NCBI GenBank assembly: GCA_029551285.1
Contig: JAKPFT010000085.1
Coordinates: forward strand, 1-38,213
Length of the DNA: 38,213 nt
Direction: 5' to 3'
DNA from: a bacterium
GTDB taxonomy: Bacteria > Ratteibacteria > UBA8468 > B48-G9 > DSTR01
Notes under the pieces: generated by a model
Told to the model about the DNA's origin: nothing
Seen by the model: the letters and a program-made list of their open reading frames with translations, nothing else
Database searches by the model: none
In this document: in pieces, positions 33,096 to 38,213 of the stretch
Layout of the letters: each line of letters opens with the position of its first letter
Numbering within the stretch: position 1 is the stretch's first letter
Translations under genes and position numbers: made by a program

Positions 33096-34196
33096 TTACT
33101 CCATCTGCCAGTCCAGCCCTGGCTGGAGTAGCTTTCCCAGAACAAAATAGAGGATGTAGAAAAACAGGAGAAAAGGAAAATAACCCAGGCTGTAGAGAAG
33201 ATACTCCCACAGGCTGAACCTGAACTTCAACAGTCTGGAGAAAATAAAAAATGTGGTCACCGAAATTACCAGGGAAACCAGGAAAGGTCCTGCTCCCTGA
33301 AGGAGCAGTCCTATCAGAGACAAAAGATAGAGACCAGAACTCACCCCCACATGGGCAGTCAGGTGCTGGCTGATAAGAATCAGCAGAGGAAGAATCCAGC
33401 TGAAAAAGTGGATTCTCAGCAGGAGCAAGCCAACCAGCGCCGGAAAGAAAGCAAAAAGGAGAATGTTCATGATAATCGGTAGACTCTTTAGATACAGCCG
33501 GATATCCTTTAAAATCTCCTGCCACCAGTAACTCATTCCCAGAGCCCAGCGGTTCCTCTGCTGGAGCCACTCCTCAAAGTTGGTCGGAGTCATGGTTTTT
33601 ACCTTAAGGCGGGGGGAAAACCAGTAGCTTTTTCTCGCCCGGAAGGCTTTGAGCATCAGGTCCCAGTCTTCGCTGATAACCCGGGAAAACTTTCCTAACT
33701 GTTGAAAAGTCTCTTTTCTGATGGCAAAGGCCGCACCACTGAGAAACAAACTTTTTCTGAAAATTCTGGAAACAAGCAGACAGAGAATAGAACCCGAAAG
33801 AAAATCGTAACTGGTAATCCGGGAAAAGAAGTTCTGCGCAATAGCCTCCTTGGACAATTCCAGCAGGTCATATCCGGCTATCTCCTGGCTTAACTGGCTC
33901 AGAAAATTTTCTTCCTCCGGCAATTCCACATCGTTGTCCAGAAACAGGAGCACCTCCCCGGTAGCCTGCTCACTGAGAAAATTCAGAGAGTTGGCTTTAC
34001 CCCGGCGCGCCCCGTTTTCATAGACTCTGACCTTGTTCCGGTAGGGTTCAAGCGCCTGCTCTATTTCGCGATTTGTCTGGCCGTCAATAATTACCAGAAT
34101 TTCTTTATCCGGGTAGGTGTTTTTCAACAGTTTGGCCAGAATATCTGCGAGAAACTTCGGCTCTCTATACACCGGAATCAGCACCGAAATTCGCAT
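33096..34196 (-). CDS. Membrane glycosyltransferase family 2 protein
   Basis: 366 residues. The N-terminal GT-A domain holds ISVLIPVYREPKF, the metal-binding FLDNDVELP (85-93; D87-N-D89) and SEDWDL, and QQRNRWALG marks a processive-type GT2. About four transmembrane segments follow (from about residue 240). Likely transfers sugars to a lipid or surface polysaccharide on the cytosolic face. ATG at 34196 (MRISVLI) has GGAG five bases upstream; the longer in-frame start at 34241 is rejected. Confidence 0.88.
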   Translation of the reverse strand: MRISVLIPVYREPKFLADILAKLLKNTYPDKEILVIIDGQTNREIEQALEPYRNKVRVYENGARRGKANSLNFLSEQATGEVLLFLDNDVELPEEENFLSQLSQEIAGYDLLELSKEAIAQNFFSRITSYDFLSGSILCLLVSRIFRKSLFLSGAAFAIRKETFQQLGKFSRVISEDWDLMLKAFRARKSYWFSPRLKVKTMTPTNFEEWLQQRNRWALGMSYWWQEILKDIRLYLKSLPIIMNILLFAFFPALVGLLLLRIHFFSWILPLLILISQHLTAHVGVSSGLYLLSLIGLLLQGAGPFLVSLVISVTTFFIFSRLLKFRFSLWEYLLYSLGYFPFLLFFYILYFVLGKLLQPGLDWQME

Positions 34197-34263
34197 TTTG
34201 CTCCTTATCCGTCGGATGGGCTCAAATCTATGATACCACAAAAAATTTTATCTTTTTTTTGGT

Positions 34264-35184
34264 TCAGCGCAGGTGACACCGGAGAAATTCAACTACTTCC
34301 TGCCTCATGGCCGCTGTTTCAAAATGGCCGATGGGATACCTTTTCAACTGCCAGGCGTCATGAGCCCTGAAAGAGGCATAAACCTTTTTCAGTTCAGCAT
34401 CAATCCTGTCCAGACCTGCCGGGGGCGTCAGGTAGTCATACTCCCCGGCCAGGCTCAGATGGTAACGAGGAGCAATCAAAGCGTTGATCCGGGCTGTGGT
34501 GAAGTGTTTCAGCAGGGACGGCACATAGTAATAAATGCCGTGGCCATCCAGCCCGCGCCTTTCTATTAAGGCCTGATAATCTGTCAGACAGCAGAGGTCC
34601 ACACACACCTTTATTCTGACATCCAGCGCCGCCACCCACCAGGCCATGGTGCTGCCCATGGAAATCCCCATGGTGGCTAAACATTTTTTTTCCACTTCCG
34701 CACGGCTCACCAGATAGTCAATCGCCCGGAGGTGGTCATAGACCATCATGCCCCATAACACCTGGCCCTTCCAGAGCATTTCCTTAAAGACTTCACTTTC
34801 GCTGCGGCCACGGCGCTCGCCAAAACACCAGTCGTCAAGACATAACACCGCATAACCAGCCTGCGTCAACACCTTACCATAGGGTGGCGACTGGAGTCCT
34901 TTCCTGCCGTAAATCAGCTCGTCCTTACCCAGTTCGTAGTTCCCGCCATGGGCATGATTGTAAAGAACCGCCGGAATTTTGCCGGAGAGGTTTGCCGGTC
35001 TGGCAAAATAGGCGGGAACCGGTTCTACGCCGTTCAAGTCCAGAACAAGTTTTTCCAGACAGTATCCATCAAAATCAACCTTTTCCACCACTCTGGCGCT
35101 GATACGGCGTGTTCGGGCGGGCAACTGACCCAGCAGCCGGTACAACTTTTGCCTTTGTCTTTCCTGCCAGTTAACCATTTTCAT
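34264..35184 (-). CDS. Alpha/beta-hydrolase (acetyl xylan esterase/dienelactone hydrolase-like)
   Basis: 306-residue serine hydrolase without signal peptide. The nucleophile elbow is G-I-S175-M-G, with acid D250 (GEYDYLTP) and H287 (PIGHFET), and oxyanion-side HAHGG (77-81). Similar proteins deacetylate xylo-oligosaccharides or cleave other esters. The start may be ATG 35178, which has AAGGGA at the better distance; ATG 35184 directly abuts it. It lies between a PHP phosphoesterase and a glycosyltransferase in a leftward run. Confidence 0.82.
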   Translation of the reverse strand: MKMVNWQERQRQKLYRLLGQLPARTRRISARVVEKVDFDGYCLEKLVLDLNGVEPVPAYFARPANLSGKIPAVLYNHAHGGNYELGKDELIYGRKGLQSPPYGKVLTQAGYAVLCLDDWCFGERRGRSESEVFKEMLWKGQVLWGMMVYDHLRAIDYLVSRAEVEKKCLATMGISMGSTMAWWVAALDVRIKVCVDLCCLTDYQALIERRGLDGHGIYYYVPSLLKHFTTARINALIAPRYHLSLAGEYDYLTPPAGLDRIDAELKKVYASFRAHDAWQLKRYPIGHFETAAMRQEVVEFLRCHLR

Positions 35185-35236
35185 TCCCTTCCGGGACCGT
35201 AGAACTTATTCTTTTTTCCGGTAACCTCAACCAGGG

Positions 35237-36127
35237 TTACCCTGACGGACGAAAAAAGTCCTCCAGATAGAAGGGGTTAGTCCAGGCAAAACGGTGCTGA
35301 GCATCAACGGCTTCCACCCGCAAATATCTTTCGTGACCGGAAATCTTATACTCGGCCCTCTCAATTTCTTTCCCGCAACCAGAAACCCGCAAACCCTGAG
35401 CGTTGTAACCGAGGAAACGTATCTCCCGGACCGGACTGGTCTGTACCGTAAGGATGTTATCTTTTAAAGAAATCTCGTGGATACTGACGCCGGTGGAAGA
35501 GTAATAATGACCATTTCTGATCGCCTCAAGAATTAGTTCCGGTTCCAGGGCGGTGGCTTTAACCATCACGTAACTTCCGGCCAGGTCATCTTCCATGGTC
35601 GCCGTCGGCCGGTGATGGGCATCATCCACAGCCACGCCTGACAAACGCCGACCGTTCTGCAGCAGTTCATCCCAGTGAACCGTAGAATAACCCTTCCCTT
35701 TGGTAATCTGGCAGACATTGTTATAGATTTCCAGGTGCTGGAAGTTTTTCAGGTTTAAAAGGTCTGCGGAAGTAATTCCTGACCAGTAAGGATGCGCCAG
35801 GACAGCCACTCCCTGCTGCTGGTTGATGGCGTCAATAATCTCCTGGACGTCTGGCGGCGGAGAGGGTAGAAGCGTTTTAACCCCCAGGGCCACAATGTGG
35901 TAAACGCCGCTGTTGTATTCCACCGCCGGGATGGTAATGAAATCAGGATAATCCAGACGCACCTCGGTCAGACTCCAGTGGTCAGCCAACGCTACGAAAT
36001 GGTAGCCGGCCTGGCGGTAAACAGAGCAAATTTCTTCCGGTGTTAATGTCCCGTCTGAGAAAGTCGTATGCAAATGAAGGTTGCCCCGGTACCAGTTCCC
36101 GGCCAGGTTAAAAATGTCTGTCTTCAA
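35237..36127 (-). CDS. PHP-domain metal-dependent phosphoesterase
   Basis: 296 residues of the PHP superfamily. Metal ligands: H18 and H20 (NLHLHTTFSD25), H50 (ALADHWSL), E70 (PAVEYNSG), then AHPYWSG and VAVDDAHH. The extra C-terminal beta domain (about 205-296) occurs in polysaccharide-linked PHP proteins. Probably a hydrolase for phosphate or a related ester; substrate unknown. The start is TTG at 36127, supported by AGGAGG six bases upstream; no ATG fits. Confidence 0.85.
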   Translation of the reverse strand: MKTDIFNLAGNWYRGNLHLHTTFSDGTLTPEEICSVYRQAGYHFVALADHWSLTEVRLDYPDFITIPAVEYNSGVYHIVALGVKTLLPSPPPDVQEIIDAINQQQGVAVLAHPYWSGITSADLLNLKNFQHLEIYNNVCQITKGKGYSTVHWDELLQNGRRLSGVAVDDAHHRPTATMEDDLAGSYVMVKATALEPELILEAIRNGHYYSSTGVSIHEISLKDNILTVQTSPVREIRFLGYNAQGLRVSGCGKEIERAEYKISGHERYLRVEAVDAQHRFAWTNPFYLEDFFRPSG

Positions 36128-36154
36128 AATTTTCCTCCTATTCTTATGCCTTTT

Positions 36155-37840
36155 CTACTCTTCTTCCTTTTTCGTCGTGTAGATTACCTCGGCGATGGTG
36201 GTCACCCCATCCAGAACCTTCCTGACGCCATCTTCCCGTAGAGTCTTCATGCCTGAAGCCCGCGCCGCCTCCCGCAGAGCAGTCAGAGAAGGATTTCTGA
36301 CAGTCAGCCTTCTAATCTCTTCGTTCATCACCAAAAGTTCGTAGAGGCCGGTGCGACCGGCAAAACCTGTGCCCTTACAGCGATGGCATCCCTTGCCCCG
36401 GGCATAGCGACCCTCGCTGCCGACAAGCTCGGCCGATAACTCCTTCACTTCTTCAGGCGAAGGTTGGTAGAACTCCTTGCATTGCGGGCAGATGGTGCGC
36501 ACCAGCCGCTGGTTCAACACGCCGATCAGCGAAGCGCTGACCAGGTATGACTCCACGCCCATGTCCAGTAAACGGATGACCGCACCCGGCGCGGTATTGG
36601 TATGCAGGGTAGAAAGAACTAACTGGCCGGTCTGGGCCGCCCGGAAGGCGATGGAAGCCGTTTCCAGGTCCCGGATTTCTCCGATCATGACCACATTGGG
36701 GTCCTGCCGGAGAATGGAACGCAATGCCACGGCAAAAGTCAGGCCTGCCTTGGGGTTAATCTGAGTCTGATCAACATTTTTCAGGTGGTATTCCACCGGG
36801 TCTTCCACGGTCATGATTTTGCGGTGGACACTATCCAGTTCATTCAGGGAGGAGTAAAGCGTGGTGGTTTTGCCGCTGCCGGTAGGCCCGGTTACCAGCA
36901 GCATTCCGTAAGGCTCGTCCAGCAGCATGCGCCAGCGGTGCAGCACCTCCGGCAGAAAACCTAATTGTTCCAGCCCGGAAAGGATATTGGCTTTGTCCAG
37001 CACGCGCAGGGCCACCATCTCCCCGAAAATCGTTGGAAAAGTGGAGACGCGCAAATCCACGTCCCGGCTGGCCAACCTGATTTTGAAATAACCGTCCTGG
37101 GGCACGCGTTTTTCCGCGATATCCAGATTGGCCAGAACCTTGATGTGGGAAACAACAGCGGAATAGAGTTCCAGCGGCGGTGGCGGGAATTCATAAAGAA
37201 GGCCGTTGATGCGAAAGCGTGTTCTCAGCCCTTCCTCTTCAACCTCCAGATGAATATCGGTGGCTCGCACTTCCACGGCCTGGGACACGATTTCTTCCAC
37301 GATTCTGGCCGCCGAGGATTCGGTAATCTCCCTGACCGCCACCGGCGCGACAAACTGCCCCGAACTTCCGGTCCGGGCTACCGGTGAGATGATTTCCAGG
37401 CTGCCCTGGGCAAAAAGGCGGTCCAGAGTTTCCCGGAGGTCACTTTCTTTTGCCAGTCTTGGCTCAATCTTCAAACCGGAAATCTTCTCCAGTTCCTGAA
37501 GTACCTGGGGGTCAGCCGGGTCCACCAGAGCGCAGACCAGGCTACCGCCTCCTTTATGAACAGGCAAAACCTGGTATTTTTTGCAGGTGAACTCTGGCAG
37601 GCAGTTTAACACTTCCCGGGGAACTTCCATCTCTTTCACCTGCAGGCTGGGTATCTTCAGTTCCTTCAGTACAAAAGAATACCAGCGCTCGGCCGACAGC
37701 AGGCCAAACCTGATGAGAAGATAACCAAAAGGAGCGCCTGTTTTTTCCCTTTCCTTGAGCACGACCTGCAGCGACTCCTCTCTCAACCCTTCCTTTGCTT
37801 TCAGAAGTGCCAGGACCTTCTCCAGCCAGTTCTCATCCAT
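36155..37840 (-). CDS. GspE/PilB-type secretion or pilus assembly ATPase
   Basis: 561-residue cytosolic hexameric ATPase. N-terminal MshEN/GspE-N domain (about 1-140), then DIHLE Asp box (195-199), Walker A GPTGSGKTTTL (318-328), Walker B (MIGEIRD, 385-391) and two zinc CxxC pairs (C451/C454, C485/C488). Powers type II secretion or type IV pili; the two cannot be told apart without neighbours, and no other assembly gene is nearby. The start at 37840 lacks a clear ribosome binding site. Repeat copy D lies directly upstream. Confidence 0.93.
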   Translation of the reverse strand: MDENWLEKVLALLKAKEGLREESLQVVLKEREKTGAPFGYLLIRFGLLSAERWYSFVLKELKIPSLQVKEMEVPREVLNCLPEFTCKKYQVLPVHKGGGSLVCALVDPADPQVLQELEKISGLKIEPRLAKESDLRETLDRLFAQGSLEIISPVARTGSSGQFVAPVAVREITESSAARIVEEIVSQAVEVRATDIHLEVEEEGLRTRFRINGLLYEFPPPPLELYSAVVSHIKVLANLDIAEKRVPQDGYFKIRLASRDVDLRVSTFPTIFGEMVALRVLDKANILSGLEQLGFLPEVLHRWRMLLDEPYGMLLVTGPTGSGKTTTLYSSLNELDSVHRKIMTVEDPVEYHLKNVDQTQINPKAGLTFAVALRSILRQDPNVVMIGEIRDLETASIAFRAAQTGQLVLSTLHTNTAPGAVIRLLDMGVESYLVSASLIGVLNQRLVRTICPQCKEFYQPSPEEVKELSAELVGSEGRYARGKGCHRCKGTGFAGRTGLYELLVMNEEIRRLTVRNPSLTALREAARASGMKTLREDGVRKVLDGVTTIAEVIYTTKKEEE

Positions 37841-37862
37841 GCTATGTCCAGGATGTTTCGGA

Positions 37863-38213
37863 GTTCAGTTAAAAACTCCCGGTTGTCTTTTAGTCTTTTC
37901 TTGTGTGTCTCAATGGTTCTGCCTGTGCTTTTGTTTCCCTGCCCTTCCTCCTACACTGTCAAAAAAGGAAGGGGACAGCTGGCGAACGAATGGCGAAGGC
38001 ACAGATACAAGACAAGACGAAAAGCGGCACCGTTCGGTAAGCGAACCGGGCAATTCCATCCGGGACGCAATACCTTACTCGGCGGTGTCTGAGCTCGCCA
38101 CCTGGCGAATGAGTTCGCCGAGCAACCGATTTCGGCGTAGTCCTTGTCTGTGCCGGAGCACCCTGAGTGAGCCAGTTTGTTCCCTTTCTTTTCATTCCTC
38201 TTTTATTCCTTTT
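37863..38213 (+). repeat. Foldback repeat, copy D, cut by contig end
   Basis: The left extension (from GTTAAAA, 37863) matches that of copy B for about 90 bases. The core starts with TGTCAAAAAAGGAA (37957-37970) and runs to the last base, stopping inside the terminal TTCCTTTTTTGACA. The central hairpin loop is CC in place of GA, and the flanking pairing (CCA with TGG) is kept. It lies upstream of the GspE-type gene. It differs from copy A at several bases, so the contig is not closing on itself. Confidence 0.85.

Noticed and set aside
1-38213. Circular plasmid or phage closing through identical ends
   Set aside because: The end copies differ at several bases, and no replication, mobilisation or phage gene is present.

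Overview
The window looks like one complete assembly contig from an uncultivated, probably Gram-negative, free-living heterotrophic bacterium. Protein families common in Planctomycetota, Omnitrophota and related candidate phyla dominate it: UroD-like proteins beside glycoside hydrolases, Gfo/Idh oxidoreductases, a dockerin-tailed secreted protein, a GspE/PilB ATPase, and extracytoplasmic thioredoxins. That placement is inferred from gene content only; there is no rRNA or other marker. Both ends lie inside copies of the same repeat, so assembly probably stopped there. I saw no tRNA, rRNA, CRISPR array, phage gene or transposase.

Layout. (1) 1-1227: partial repeat copy, then a GH20-like glycosidase gene whose last codons and stop come from the repeat. 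(2) 1446-3333: AT-rich MjaI-type restriction-modification pair (N4-cytosine methyltransferase with an SNase-like tail, plus endonuclease). CTAG, the MjaI site, is almost absent from the whole window (I found one). (3) 3578-6044: two-part HD-domain phosphohydrolase, convergent with queC and queE of 7-deazaguanine synthesis. (4) 6088-9008: divergent Gfo/Idh oxidoreductase and enolase-superfamily genes, likely sugar or sugar-acid metabolism, then an MgtA-type P-type ATPase (to 11639). (5) 11750-17139: leftward arsenic/thiol-redox operon: small CPKC thioredoxin, ArsC-UspA-UspA fusion, DGC zinc-binding protein, membrane-anchored thioredoxin, SurA-like/thioredoxin fusion, CcdA, Acr3. No ArsR is visible. 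(6) 17167-17814: two tandem copies of the repeat, then a transglutaminase-like gene. (7) 18605-21523: dockerin-tailed secreted protein. (8) 21825-31668: tightly packed leftward carbohydrate cluster: class II aldolase, FGGY kinase, GH32-like protein, CBM9-like/TIM-barrel protein, GH36 alpha-galactosidase, two UroD-superfamily proteins. (9) 31682-37840: MgtE, GT2 glycosyltransferase, alpha/beta hydrolase, PHP phosphoesterase, GspE/PilB ATPase. (10) A fourth repeat copy closes the contig.

How the genes work together. In the arsenic operon, ArsC would reduce arsenate to arsenite and Acr3 would export it. CcdA could pass thioredoxin electrons across the membrane to the two extracytoplasmic thioredoxins, which suggests combined metal and disulfide stress protection. 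In the carbohydrate cluster, secreted or cytoplasmic hydrolases would release sugars that the FGGY kinase phosphorylates and the aldolase cleaves; the role of the two UroD-like proteins is unknown.

The most unusual items are the roughly 260-bp foldback repeat with TGTCAAAAAAGGAA terminal inverted repeats, the ArsC-UspA-UspA fusion with an apparent internal translation start, the SurA/thioredoxin fusion, and the near-absence of CTAG next to an MjaI-like system.
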